Source: Welwitschia mirabilis
Taxonomy: Eukaryota > Gnetophyta > Gnetopsida > Welwitschiales
Direction: 5' to 3'
DNA: 64,000 bases
Assembly (NCBI GenBank): GCA_051453625.1
Contig: JBOZIK010000001.1
Location: forward strand, 282,801,709 to 282,865,708
Made by a program: the position numbers and the translations under genes. Under the pieces are notes generated by a model. That model did no database searches. It had not been told where the DNA came from and saw only the letters and a program-made list of their open reading frames with translations. This document shows, piece by piece, positions 10,786-22,258 of this stretch; the first letter of the stretch is position 1; each line of letters opens with the position of its first letter.

Positions 10786-12931
10786 CATTCAAAATCTTTA
10801 ACTTGTAATAACCGCAACTTGACAATGGTTTTCTAGAAACCATAAATAAAGTATATTCACTCAAAATGTTATTAAACTTAACATATCATAATTTTGGTCA
10901 AAAATATTGACTTGTGATATACTAAGACATAATTATAATTATATTCTTTAATAAAATTTCTAAACATTTCTTAATATTTTAAAATAAGTGAACAAACTAT
11001 ATATATAACTTATAGATATCTTTTATTGTTAAATACAAGTTTAAATATCACAACAAATTAAATTATTAATAAATTTGCACAAGTCTTAAGGATACTCATT
11101 ATACTTCAATTATTCATACAACAAATATAAAAATATATAGATCATACCTAGTTATATTGCAATCATTAACTCATTTCCACATCCTTTGCAACATTTTCTA
11201 CATGTGCAACTATAGTGTAAAAACTTTAACCATCATACTTCCCATTATGGCCCATGGTGAGGAATAGGTAGGTATAGGATCCTTAAGCATAAGGTAAGCA
11301 CTCACAAGAATATCAAAGAATTGTATAGCCAAAATAATCTAATAGTGCACTACTAAAATAATTCAAGAACATACAGTCAAGACAATCTAAGAATGCATTA
11401 TTAAAATAACCCAAGAAGTGGCCAAGATAATCCAAGAATGTAATGTCAAAATATTCAAGAACCAACAATGCACAGTTAAAATAATCTAGATGTAAACAAG
11501 AATAATCTAAGAATGTAATGAAAAAACAATTCAAGATATGACCAAGACCTAATTTCCATATTATCTTCTTTACTATTTCTCCACTATGACTTCCAATAAT
11601 CTAATTGCACATAACTATAAGGGATTACATTAAAAATATTTGTGCATAATTTTTCTATTTTCTACTTTAAAGGTTTAATTTACTAGTTATGGGACTCATA
11701 ATAGAGAGTATCACTTTCTGAGGTTTGAACAACTAGTTTCCTTGGCTACTATTAATTTTATAATTTAACATATCATAATACAGGTAGTTATAAGATAATC
11801 TCAAGATGGCTCAAAAATGGAAAATTACAAGACTTGATCAAAAACAATTAACATCAAAAAGAAAATACAAGAAGAGATTATATCATATAAGAAATAAGTA
11901 ATTATAATAGAAGATGCAAAATTTTAACTAAACTCATACAAAAGATGCAATAATAAGATCATACAAAGATACAAAAATAAAATATCATACAAGATGCAAG
12001 AATTGGATAGAAATATATAATAAATAAGAAAATTTCCTAAGCCCATACCCAAATTTGAATGTAAGACTTATGAACTTTAAAGACTTCAATACATTTAAAG
12101 ATTTTAAGACTTCAATTCTTTCTAAGCTTCAAGTTTCAAAATCACTAAGATACAATAACAGATGATTTCCCAAAAATATGCAAATAAAAGGAGAATAAAT
12201 ATCATTTATAGTAAGAGTTTATAGGGATATTAATAGACATAAGGATATGAAGGGACACCATCATGAAAAGAAGATGTTAATAATTTCATAACCCTTAATC
12301 ATTACCTTAGCTAACCATTAGATGCATTAATATTTTATCATAACAATAAATAATAAATATTCAACACCACCTATTTCAATTATTAGATAAAGAACTAAGA
12401 TAAGTCACCTAACAAGTAATTTCAATAGTCACATAAAAATTATTTTTCATAATGAATAAATATTAAATAAAATAAAGTGCAACTCCATAATTATGAGAAT
12501 TACTTATCATGTGCTATTAAAATAAAATATTAAAATAAGCCAACATAGTGCATCCTAGTAATTATAGCCATTAAAATAATAATTTGTGTGCAAGAAAATA
12601 AGAAAATAAGAAAATATAGTAATCATATTACATTAATGCAATACTTACAAAAAGGCAATAAAATAATATAAGTACTAATTTAGCCACTAAAGATTATAAT
12701 TAAATATCCAAGGAATTATTAAAAAAATAATATTATTACAACTATTACAAGAAAGAAAGCACTTTCCACAAAATAATTACATCTCTAAAATAAGATAATA
12801 TAAAGAATAAATAAAGAATATAGTAATTAAATTAGCTTAGTGAACTTCATAACAATAAAGTTATTTTTAATTTAATTTTTACGTAACTAATTAAGCTAGA
12901 TATTTAGACCTTCAAAAATCTATACCTGACA
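10786..12931 (-). mobile_element. Ty3/gypsy LTR on the minus strand, about 2.1 kb
   Basis: The minus-strand start at 12931 reads TGTCAGGTATAGATTTTTG, resembling TGTCACATCC.. of the forward LTRs, and is preceded by a decayed purine tract ('ctttagaaaaaataa'). Inside come a minisatellite and 'cctacctattcctcaccatg' with 'ggccataatgggaag' (11230-11280), matching 'ctacctattcttgccttggc' at 7590 in LTR copy 3. The 3' end is the primer-site cluster below 10786. Order and length agree with LTR copy 3; sequence identity is low. Confidence 0.65.
11328..11545. repeat. 24-bp minisatellite inside the reverse LTR
   Basis: About nine units of a degenerate 24-mer like 'gtcaaaataatctaagaatgca' follow each other, e.g. 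'gtcaagacaatctaagaatg', 'ccaagataatccaagaatg', 'gttaaaataatctagatg'. Its sequence differs from the 7171-7460 minisatellite, though it occupies the same LTR position. Translation gives a spurious repeating LDYF peptide. Confidence 0.85.
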
Positions 12932-12959
12932 TTATTTTTTCTAAAGTGTCAATTCTTAT

Positions 12960-13357
12960 TTTGATAAGACATTTGTGATTGATTTTTCTTAAGGATATGC
13001 CCTTCTAGAGGAACTCTTTTCTTAATTTCTTATTGTTTCTACTAGTTTTGTTCTACTATATTTGCCTTTTCTATAGCCTCTACTAGACTATTAGGTTGAA
13101 ACATGGATACTTTAGCAATAATAGAAGGAAGAAGACTACTAACAAAAATATTTTCTTTAGCTTATTCATCTAGATACATATGTAACATATATCTTAATAA
13201 TTTTATAAATTTGCAGTTATGATATGCTATATTCACATAATGGGCTTATCTTATATTGTAGAGTTCTAGAACCTTATGGAAAACATATAACTTGGTGATG
13301 TAACCCTCCTTAAAGATGTGCTGAAATTTCCTCCATGAAAGTTCTAGATATTCCAAC
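12960..13357 (-). pseudogene. Ty3/gypsy gag fragment
   Basis: On the minus strand, running down from 13357, the translation gives a gag-like core with stops. An open stretch from about 13170 to 13042 includes 'FVSSLLPSIIAK' and then 'MFQPNSLVEAIEKANIVEQ'. This fits the C-terminal end of the plant retrotransposon gag domain, where a hydrophobic 'GL.P.I' motif is followed by 'P.SL.EAI..A...E'. Only about 50 bases separate it from the purine tract and LTR start at 12931, so protease, RT and integrase are absent. It is cut upstream by a 10-N gap. Internal deletion is the simplest reading. Confidence 0.65.
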
Positions 13358-13367
13358 NNNNNNNNNN

Positions 13368-15593
13368 TATGAATTAGCTTCTCCTTATAATATACAAATA
13401 CCTAAAAAATCCTTTTCATATTTAGTTGATTTAAAAGGATCTAAACCTCATACAAAATTTAGTTGATTTAAATTAATAAAAGTTTGAATTAATTTTCTCA
13501 TACACAATTCATTAGGTTAATTAATACTATTATTTAGTTGTGCATTTCGACCTTAATTTGTTATTTGTAATAGGAGCTATATGAATGTATTCATCAATTC
13601 TTCTAGAATAAGGTTAAATGGGGGTTGATTTCCATCATTAGGTTATTGACTCTCTTTGAATTCTTGATGTGGATCCCTTAGTTAAAGTGACCTAGCCTTA
13701 AGATTTAACTAATAACAAGAAGCATCTAAAAGAAAGGAAATTTTTATGAGATTACTTTAGAAAATAGAATAGATACTATTAAAGGTAAAAAATATTTTTA
13801 TAATCTTAATAAAGACATGGTTATCATTATGAGGTGATTCATCCTTATTTATAATTTAAAGTACATAATCAAGTTTATTCTTTTTTTTATTTTCAATAAA
13901 AAGTATATATAAGTTATGNNNNNNNNNNNNNNNNNNNNNNNNNNNNNNNNNNNNNNNNNNNNNNNNNNNNNNNNNNNNNNNNNNNNNNNNNNNNNNNNNN
14001 NNNNNNNNNNNNNNNNNNNNNNNNNNNNNNNNNNNNNNNNNNNNNNNNNNNNNNNNNNNNNNNNNNNNNNNNNNNNNNNNNNNNNNNNNNNNNNNNNNNN
14101 NNNNNNNNNNNNNNNNNNNNNNNNNNNNNNNNNNNNNNNNNNNNNNNNNNNNNNNNNNNNNNNNNNNNNNNNNNNNNNNNNNNNNNNNNNNNNNNNNNNN
14201 NNNNNNNNNNNGAATATGGGTTTTCACTTTAGAGTGATATGACCATATAATTTAGGATGAATAACTTGGTTAGAGATTTGAATATTTTTGAGACTATATA
14301 ATTATAAGATATTATTTTATGTATTATATTTTTTACAAAAGGTTAAGCTCTTTAAGTAATCATATAAGGTCATTGTTATAAATTCTTAACATAATTATAA
14401 TTCTTCTAAGTGATTATTATCTATATCTATAAGGTAATATAGACTTTAATGACTTAAATTCAATATTGTAGTTGACTTGTTTAGGGATTTTAGCTTATCA
14501 TGAATATGATTAGCCTAATAATAGCCTAGAGGTTTAGGTTATACCTAGTGAATACTTTAGAACTATCCCAAATATAATTAAATTTTAGGATTATTAAGGT
14601 GGTGAGATTACCATTAGTGTAATCTTTATGGTTATTGGGGTTAAGATGAATGTAATTTGGTATATATTTAGGGAGTAGAAAAATTATTGGTATAATGAAA
14701 TTAATGACTCTGAGGAGGTATAATTAAATTTATAATTATCTAGGAGTTAGAGTTACCTTAAAATATAGTATTATTAAGGATATAGTTTATTTTACTCATG
14801 GTTTAATATTATTGGGGATATAACTAACTTTATAGCTATTAAGAATTAAGGTTATTATTATTACAACTAACTTTATGATTATTAATTAGAAAGATTGTTA
14901 AAAATGTAATTTTATTTTTACTCTTATGATTTATATGTGCTTAACATAAGGATTATTTAAGTTAATCTAAAGTTCAAATATCAATTGGTGACATCCTCTC
15001 TTCTCTTACCCTAATTAAGCACTATTATTTTCCTCTTTTTATCCTTTTTCTTTTTTCTTTAATAATATTACCTAATAGACACAATAAAACCTAGGATTAA
15101 ATTTTACTTATTCTTTTATTAGGATTAATATATTCTAGGAAAAATAAGTCATATTAATAGTATATATTTAAGTATAATTAATTTCTAGATTATTTTGGTT
15201 TATAAAAAATAGTTATGTTATAAGTTTGTATTTTCTATTTTTTTCCTAGTTCTTATCACATAAAAAGATATCTTATAAATAGTTGAAGAGTTGTAAACAT
15301 ATTATAAATAGACATGAATAAGTTTAAAGATAATATCCAACCACTATAATATAAGGTTATAACTTCCATTAATGGCATTTTAACTTGATATTCGACCATC
15401 ATCTAGATATGAGTTATTGGTATTTTAGATTCTAAACTATGTAAACATGGATATGCAGAACTCTGTATGTTTATACTTCACCTCAATAAAGCTCTAATAT
15501 AGGTGATATATAGTATATGAGATGGATGCATGCTTATAAATGATTCCAACTTCCTTGAAGCACATATAGATGGTGTAACATGATTCATCATTG
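13368..15593. other. AT-rich DNA with a 293-N gap, no gene recognised
   Basis: 13919-14211 is N. From about 14580 to 14900 short degenerate repeats occur: 'attattaaggatatag', 'attattggggatataacta', 'aactaactttatagctatt', 'aactaactttatgattatt'. They suggest an old tandem array with units of roughly 60-90 bases. No coding or RNA feature was found. Confidence 0.45.
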
Positions 15594-16130
15594 CCAAGGG
15601 TATGAGATATTACATCAGATAAGTTCATACATAGGTATAAAAAGAGCATGGTGATCAATTTTGCTTCTAAAAGGGTATTATAAAAACATGCAATGCAACT
15701 GAACTTGGTGATGAAATCCAAGTGTGGGAATAATCATTATTAGAATAATCTTGATTTAGTTCTATTCAGTGAGTACAACATATAAATGCATGCATATAAT
15801 TCTAAATAATTTAGATATTTGATGAATTATTAACTTAGTTATAACAATTCTAGTCATCATTATCAAGGACTCAAAATATTACATCTAAAAAAGTTCATAC
15901 ATAAGTAAAGAAGAAGCATGGTAATGAAATCCACTTCCATAAGGGTATCATAAACAAATGCAATGCAATCTACCTTGGTGATGAAATCCAAGTGTGAAAA
16001 TAATCATTATTATAATTATCTTAATTTAGTTCTATTCAGTGAATACACCATATAAATGCATGCATACAATTCTAACTAATATAAATATTTAATGACTTAT
16101 TTACTTAGTTATAATAATTTTAATCATCAT
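15594..16130. repeat. Two tandem units of about 270 bp
   Basis: Unit 1 (15594-15863) and unit 2 (15864-16130) share, in order, 'aagttcatacata', 'gatgaaatccaagtgtg', 'ttagttctattcagtga', 'atataaatgcatgcata' and a variant of 'acttagttataacaatt'. They differ by scattered substitutions. The array lies just upstream of an Athila-type LTR. Its unit is not found elsewhere in the window by eye. Confidence 0.85.
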
Positions 16131-16202
16131 TAGGTTTATTTTATAGAAATGGTTATAAAAATGAAAATAAACATCCTAGAACATCTCAATATCTAAGAAT
16201 TT

Positions 16203-17435
16203 TATTGCAATGTAAAACTTTTTATGCTTGATGGGGTATTTTGAGTACTTTAACAAGACATTTATATAAGTTTAGATGTAATTCTGATGATTATGAAGAG
16301 TTCATGGGATAATTATGGAAACATGCAATTCTTATTAAAATTGAGGTTATTTTAGACATATTCCAATATGTGGCATTTTGAAGAGAAGATCAATGATGCA
16401 AGAGGCTAATTTCTCTTAGGTAAAAGCTTTAGGAATTGTGTCATCCACTTAGTTATTTAGATGGTCATCAGAATAATGGTGTGCTAATATGGACTTCAGA
16501 CTATGGGGCTAACTACATCATTAAAGTTGATAACTCATCTCGTATTATGAGGTACCATTCCCAGTGTCATTTAGATAATATGAAAGACAACCACTATTTT
16601 ATATGAATAAATCAAATTATCTTTTTAATAGGATCATCTCCCTTATCAAGGCTACTAGGTTTCTTATATAAATTCTAGGATTTCATTTCTATAACCCTTA
16701 ATGTAGAACTATAAATACCTCTTTTTTCCTTATTTCCAATTCATTTTTTATACTAGATATTCTTATGATAAGAGATTGAAGTATAAGAGATCTATCTATA
16801 GCTATAAAGAAAAGGCTTCCTTGGTGTTGGGCTATGTATCCTTCATTGGGATGCCGCTACTTTATTTATAAGTGAATGTTAATTTATTATTAATACAAAA
16901 ACTCTATTTACTTCTATTGTGTAAAATTCCCTTATAGTTTATGTTGGTTATGATTCTATGATAGCTTCTTAGTTGATCTATATCATGAGGGTAACCTTTG
17001 TTAAAGTTGACATTATTAGTTTACATTTGCATTCATTCCATATTACATTTTTATAATTACATATTTTATTTGATGTATCTCATAGCTTATGATAATTAGA
17101 ATTAAGTGATAGTTTTCCTTAATTTATTTATGTTAGAAGGACTGATCTTGATGATGAAGAGGTTGGTATTTAAATAGATTCATTAATTATTACATTTTCA
17201 TTTCATCATTAGTCATCTTGCATTGCATTACATTGTTTATTAGTTTATTTACTTGAAAGTAAAAAGACTAAAAATGCTTTGTTTAATCAATTCTCTAACT
17301 TTTAGCCTACTTTCTTTAATGGATTATGACATTTAAGTTGACTCTCGTCTATATTAATGTGCTTTTTTATACAAGTATTATGATTTATAGGTTTTACCTA
17401 AGGACTTAAATATTGCATAAATTCATACCATAAGA
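16203..17435 (+). mobile_element. 5' LTR of a truncated Athila-type element
   Basis: It matches the LTRs of the complete elements at 20890-30022 and 38543-48237: 'cttgatggggtattttgagt' (start region), 'cttccttggtgttgggctat' with 'tccttcattgggatgccg' (16825-16855), and 'catgagggtaacctttgtta'. The end 'accataaga' is followed by 3 bases and the tRNA-Asp-type primer site, as in the other copies. The start at 16203 ('tattgcaatg') is set by alignment with the plus-strand copy. No purine tract precedes it, as expected for a 5' LTR. Confidence 0.75.
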
Positions 17436-17438
17436 TTT

Positions 17439-17456
17439 TAGCACTATTGCTAGGAA
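17439..17456 (+). other. tRNA-Asp-type primer-binding site (decayed)
   Basis: TAGCACTATTGCTAGGA matches TGGCGCCGTTGCCGGGGA, the complement of the 3' end of plant tRNA-Asp, with mismatches that are C-to-T or G-to-A plus one missing base. It sits 3 bases after the LTR end. Confidence 0.75.
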
Positions 17457-18400
17457 AGACCATAAGGAACTAGAGGATTGTCACTTTTCAAATAAGTATC
17501 TTAGACTTTGGTTTAAGTTATATATTTAAAATAGTACTATATTTCTATTCTATTTTCTGTAGGTTTATTTTTTCACATTTTTTTTTTTTGCTCACATTAA
17601 TACACCTTGTCATCTTCTATGTTATTCACATGACTAGGTGGATAATAGTCTACATTTAATGTATTTTTATGATTTTAGGAATAAATTTTTTTCTGTTGTT
17701 TGATAGCATAATAAATTTGATATTGTCCTCTCTGTCATTCAAACGATGAGATGGATCACTATCTATAGTTTTTGTTCTATTTCTAATTTCTTTTGTAATT
17801 ATTTTTTTGTCTTTCACAAAATTAGTATTCATTGTCCTTAATATCCTTCAAATGGTATCCAAGATGACATTTTTACACATCTTCTAAGTGATTGAGGATC
17901 AAAAAATTTTGGTGAAAACATGAAATATCAGGGGGAATAGAGCTTGAACTTTACTTTGTACTTATCTTTCTTATCATCTTGATTAATTCTCCTTATTTAA
18001 TCCTTTTTAATTGTTAAATAAATAGTAATTAAAAAACCCTTGGCAAAATTATTTTGAAAAGAAGAGAAAGTTGAAAACTTTTGAGGAAAATTGTAAGAAA
18101 ACACTTTGAGAAATTTTTATATAAAAAGGGAGGATAACACAAAATGGTGTTGGGAGTAGGAATTGGGCTTGTTCCTCTTTTCAAACTTCTTATTTTCCCC
18201 ATCTTTTTTTCAAATTTCATACACAAATGATAATAAAAATATTTCATACTTAAGGATTCCATCTTATTTAAAGAAACATCCTGTAATCATTTTATCATCC
18301 ATCTCCCATGAATTACTATGAAGAATATCCACATCCTATAAACTATTATGAGGAAGAAAATGATCTAATGAAAGAAATAATTGATGTATAATTAAATGAT
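17457..18400 (+). mobile_element. Leader and fragment of the truncated Athila-type element
   Basis: The sequence after the primer site is T-rich and non-coding, like the leaders of the two complete copies, and has the family's repeated motif in decayed form ('gtcattcaaacgatgagatgg' region near 17735). At 18303-18392 a stop-free stretch gives Tyr/Glu-rich 'MNYYEEYPHPINYYEEEN', possibly a gag linker. The element is lost beyond about 18400-18500, where a gypsy LTR takes over. Confidence 0.5.
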
Positions 18401-18499
18401 TAGTCCTGCATGAATCTTATTTCATCTAAAAATTTTTTATGATTAAAATGGAAATCTATGAAACTAAATTCTACCATTTCTTATAATATTTTTTTTTGG

Positions 18500-19421
18500 A
18501 CTCCAAATCTTCTTATGAAAATAAGAGCTTCATAGATCATCAAATAAGGCAGTGAAATATGGAGACCCATAGATCATCAAATGAGAAAATGAAATTCATA
18601 AATCCATAGACGTTAAATAGGATAATGGAGTAATGAAAAAAATATAACCAATTTATCAAATAAAATAATAGATTGCCAAATAATGCAATGGAATATATAA
18701 TCCATAGATCATTAAATGTGGCAGTGAAAAAATAAAATCATAAGTTACAAAATGGTATAGTGGGAATGATAATCCATAGATCATCAAATAAGGTAATGGA
18801 ATAATGCAAATAAATTATAATTGATTTATCTGATTTTCATTTCCATGGAAATATAATACATGATAATTTTTAGTTTTTCTTCTTATCTTAACTTAACCTT
18901 TTTTACCTTGGGGTTTTTTCTACCTTGATGTTTGCCTTATCTAGGCCATACTAGGAACTGTGATGATTTATAGTTATTACTCCATAATGTTTTATATTAA
19001 ACAAGTGATAAACTAAAGCTTAGTAAAGACTATTATATCTTGCTTAGAAGGACATACAAAAATGAAATATTTATTATCCATATTATGCTAGAAAAATATT
19101 AATTGGAGTGATTTGTTTAGTATTATAACTTTATAATTTTGTTATCTATTACGGTTAAGTTTTTATTTTTAAAAACTCATTGTTAGTTAGTTATAATAGA
19201 CTAGTAAACATTATATCTTTAAAATATTAAATTTTTTTATTTATTGTAGTTTTGATTTTAATTTAAAGACTCATAGTTGAAGCTTTACTTAAAACTTTAA
19301 TAAGTTTAGCTAGGATATATTATTCTCTACTATAAAATATTCCTTTTTTATAGGGCTCTACCTTTAGGTCTTCATCATTTTATTTAAAGTTTTTAGAAAA
19401 AAAAATGTGGATGTTACATTT
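18500..19421 (+). mobile_element. Ty3/gypsy LTR, 3' portion
   Basis: The minisatellite of LTR copy 3 appears at 18531-18805. It is followed by 'tttgccttatctaggccata' and 'ctaggaactgtgatgattta' (near 18930), matching 'cttgccttggccatactggg' and 'gactatgagatttgatag' in copy 3. The end 'tgtggatgttaca' is followed by a primer-site cluster. The 5' half of the LTR is missing or too diverged to see. Confidence 0.7.
18531..18805. repeat. LTR minisatellite, second locus
   Basis: Units share 'catagatcatcaaataaggcagtg', for example 'catagatcatcaaatgag', 'catagatcattaaatgtgg' and 'catagatcatcaaataagg'. Unit length is about 30-50 bases. This is the same repeat as at 7171-7460. Confidence 0.75.
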
Positions 19422-19525
19422 TAGTATTAGAGAAATAGTGAAGCCTACATTTTAATATTAGAGCAACACTTGAATTGTTTTTAAATGAAAAATTATGGAT
19501 CTTACATTTTGGTATTAGAGCCTAG
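19413..19525 (+). other. iMet primer-site cluster, three copies
   Basis: 'ttacattttagtattagaga', 'ctacattttaatattagagc' and 'ttacattttggtattagagc' occur one after another. The last continues 'ctagcttgcaattt', the usual leader start. Further decayed versions may follow at 19578 ('taacattagatcctag'). Confidence 0.75.
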
Positions 19526-20884
19526 CTTGCAATTTCTTTTATAATAATTAATGTTAAGCTATTATAATTTTTAACATTAGATCCTAGATTATAATTTAAT
19601 TTGGCATATTTGCTATTATATTATTTTAAGTTATAACATTAAAGCATAAGCACAAATAAATCATAATGTAAAAGAGTAAATATGCTTTGGGATATCATAA
19701 TAAAATCATTATTATGGAAAAAATAAATTAATATTAAACATGGGTCATTATAGTGAGGCTTTAAGCCTTATTACTTCTCATGAACCTCCTTTATTAAATT
19801 TTCTTTATTGGTATATATCTATGCATTATCATGGCCTTCAATAACAAAAAAAACATAAAGACAACATGCATATTATGAATAAATACAATAAATAAATTAC
19901 CTAGTTTTCGTATGTCTTATTACTAGTGCCTATTATTTGCATTTTCTTTCTCCCTTACATTCTTTAGTTACAAGGCTCAATAGCTTATACCAGTAAAGAA
20001 GTTGAAGGCTTTAGGGTTTCTATGCAAAAAAGCTAATACAATGTTGTTATCTCTTTCAAAGAAATCAAATTTCTTGAATGCAAATTATTTTGATTTCTAT
20101 AATCCTTTAGATGTTCTTCTAGTAGCAAAAACTCAAGTCAAGTAAAAAAAGGCTCCTAAAGCACATGTGTTCTTAGTCAACATTCTAGGTGTCAAGATAG
20201 AGGATTTGAAAGTAGAGATTAAATTTCAAAATTTCTTGCATATAGGCAAGAAAAAAAAGGAAGAGGGTAAAGTAAAAAATTAGAAATGACAAAGAAGAGC
20301 AAGAATGAAAATAGTTCCTTAACAAGTCTAGTAAAATAGAGGAATTCCAATAAAGCTAAGAAAACCCTTCACAAAGCATCAAATCATGAAAATTTTGAAA
20401 GACATTATGAAAAATAACACTATAATTATTCAAAAACTCTATGAAGTAGTCAAGAAATAAGTGTCATACGGTAATAGTCTTTTTGATGGATGTGCATTGG
20501 AACAATGTCAAAAGACCTGAGATCTGTGTTTTGAAAATATAGTGGAATGAAAGAATGCATCATTATTTTCAATAAGGTTATTAAAAAATGCATAGGATAA
20601 ATATTTATGATTTATAAGACTATGATCAAGATATAAGGTACAATGAAGAAGCTCATGAAGATAGATCTTAGCTAAACTGCAAGTGTCTAATGAGCTTTTA
20701 AAGGTCATGGTTATCCTACTAACTTGAAAAAGATTTATATTTATCTTATTTCCATTAGTGTTTTAAAAAAGAATCTTCATAGGTTTTTTTTAAAGTTTGA
20801 TGAAAGAGAGGATGAATCTTAGAAGTTTAATAATGTAATTAAAAAGTTCTAGGAATACACGCAGAATGTAAGAACATCTTAGAA
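19526..20884 (+). other. Internal remnant of the gypsy element, unrecognised coding trace
   Basis: At 20091-20282 one plus frame has a single stop in 64 codons and reads, in part, 'APKAHVFLVNILGVKIEDL' followed by a Lys/Glu-rich tail. I do not recognise the protein. The rest is broken in all frames. It is cut at 20889 by the insertion of the minus-strand Athila-type element and should continue at 30028. Confidence 0.35.
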
Positions 20885-20889
20885 GAGAC
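20885..20889. other. Target-site duplication, left (GAGAC)
   Basis: GAGAC lies immediately outside the 3' LTR end (minus strand). AAGAC lies immediately outside the other end at 30023-30027. One G/A difference separates the two 5-mers, the duplication size usual for LTR retrotransposons. Confidence 0.7.
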
Positions 20890-22236
20890 TATTACAATGT
20901 AAATTTATGCAAACATTACATCCTTTATCAAATTATGTTAATAACAAATATATGCACAAACACAACATACTAATATACATGGGAGTGAATCCAAATGGTG
21001 TAACCCATTGAAGTCACTAGGCAAGAAGAAAGAGAATTATTTTTTGTAAAATATTTTTAGATTTTTCTTTTATGGTTCGATAAAATAAAAAGTAAAATGT
21101 AAGAAAATAAACATACTATGCAAATTCAAATGTAATCTACTTTAAATGTAATATATATTTGACTACCAAGTGTTTATCACTAAGATTGACCCTATATAAC
21201 CTAGATCAATTAAGAAAAATATCACTAATCAAAACCAACCTAGTCTATTAAGTATATCAAATAGAATATGGAAAAAATAAGATGATTAATCTATGAAATA
21301 GAAAATGTAATGCAAATCATAAACTAATGATTTCAACCTTGATAAAGATTGCCCTTGATGAACTATATCATAAATGAAGCTATTATGGAATCATAAGCAG
21401 CATAAACCATAAGGGATATGCACATAAATATAAAAAATAAAAGAATATTTTTATTAAAATTTGAACCATTATCATGTTACAAAGTAATAACATCTCAATG
21501 AAGGAGACATAGTCCAACACCAAGAAAGACATCTCTCTACAACTAATAGATGGACCTCCAGTCCTTTAATCTCCTGTCACAAGAATTTTTAGTGTAACAA
21601 AGATGATAAGAGTCAAAGAAAAAGGTAGTATTTATTAATAATAATTAATTCAAAAAGAGAAAATATAGAAAATGCAACTAAAACCCTAAGAGTGCATGAA
21701 AAGTAAACGATACATTGCATAAGTTTGGTACATTGACTAAAACTAGATGCCATTCTTCTAGTCATCCAAATGATTATGAAGACAATGCTAGATCAATAGA
21801 GTTCTATGTTTACCCTTCATATCATTTCAATTAGCATGTAAGTGATGTAATCCAAGTGGTCATCTAGATGATTAAGCAGAAGACATATTTTGAAAGCCCT
21901 TTTATTAAGTGAAATTGGNNNNNNNNNNNNNNNNNNNNNNNNNNNNNNNNNNNNNNNNNNNNNNNNNNNNNNNNNNNNNNNNNNNNNNNNNNNNNNNNNN
22001 NNNNNNNNNNNNNNNNNNTTGAAAGCCCTTTTATTAAGTGAAATTGGTCTTAAAGCTTATTAACACCTCCTTAGAATGTAAACGATTATAATTGATCCAA
22101 AAAGATTCTAATTATGAATTTCTATGATTTTCTTTGTTACTTTTAATAATCATCATTTTTTATTTAAACATATCTAAATGTCTTATAAAAATACTCAAAT
22201 AACCCCCTCAAAAACATACAATTTAACATTACAACA
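20890..22236 (-). mobile_element. 3' LTR of the minus-strand Athila-type element
   Basis: It starts (minus strand) TGTTGTAATGTTAAATTG at 22236 right after the purine tract, and ends 'acattgtaata' at 20890. It aligns along its length with 28864-30022: 'aatgaaggagacatagtcca', 'aaaaccaacctagtctatta', 'aatgaagctattatggaatc'. A 100-N gap at 21919-22018 is flanked by an exact 29-base duplication. Confidence 0.85.
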
Positions 22237-22258
22237 TAGCCCTTCACTTAGCCTTATC
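22237..22258 (-). other. Polypurine tract before the 3' LTR
   Basis: On the minus strand this reads 'aaggctaagtgaagggcta' directly before TGTTG. The plus-strand copy has 'aaggctaagtggagggcta' directly before TGTTGC (47133-47151): 18 of 19 bases agree. It would prime plus-strand DNA synthesis. Confidence 0.8.

Noticed and set aside
11313-11534. 73-codon minus-strand frame with a repeating LDYF pattern
   Set aside because: It is the translation of a 24-bp minisatellite inside an LTR; a unit length divisible by three keeps the frame open.
14580-14900. A clean tandem satellite
   Set aside because: Short phrases recur but the period is not constant and units are too diverged to define. It is mentioned only within the surrounding AT-rich region.
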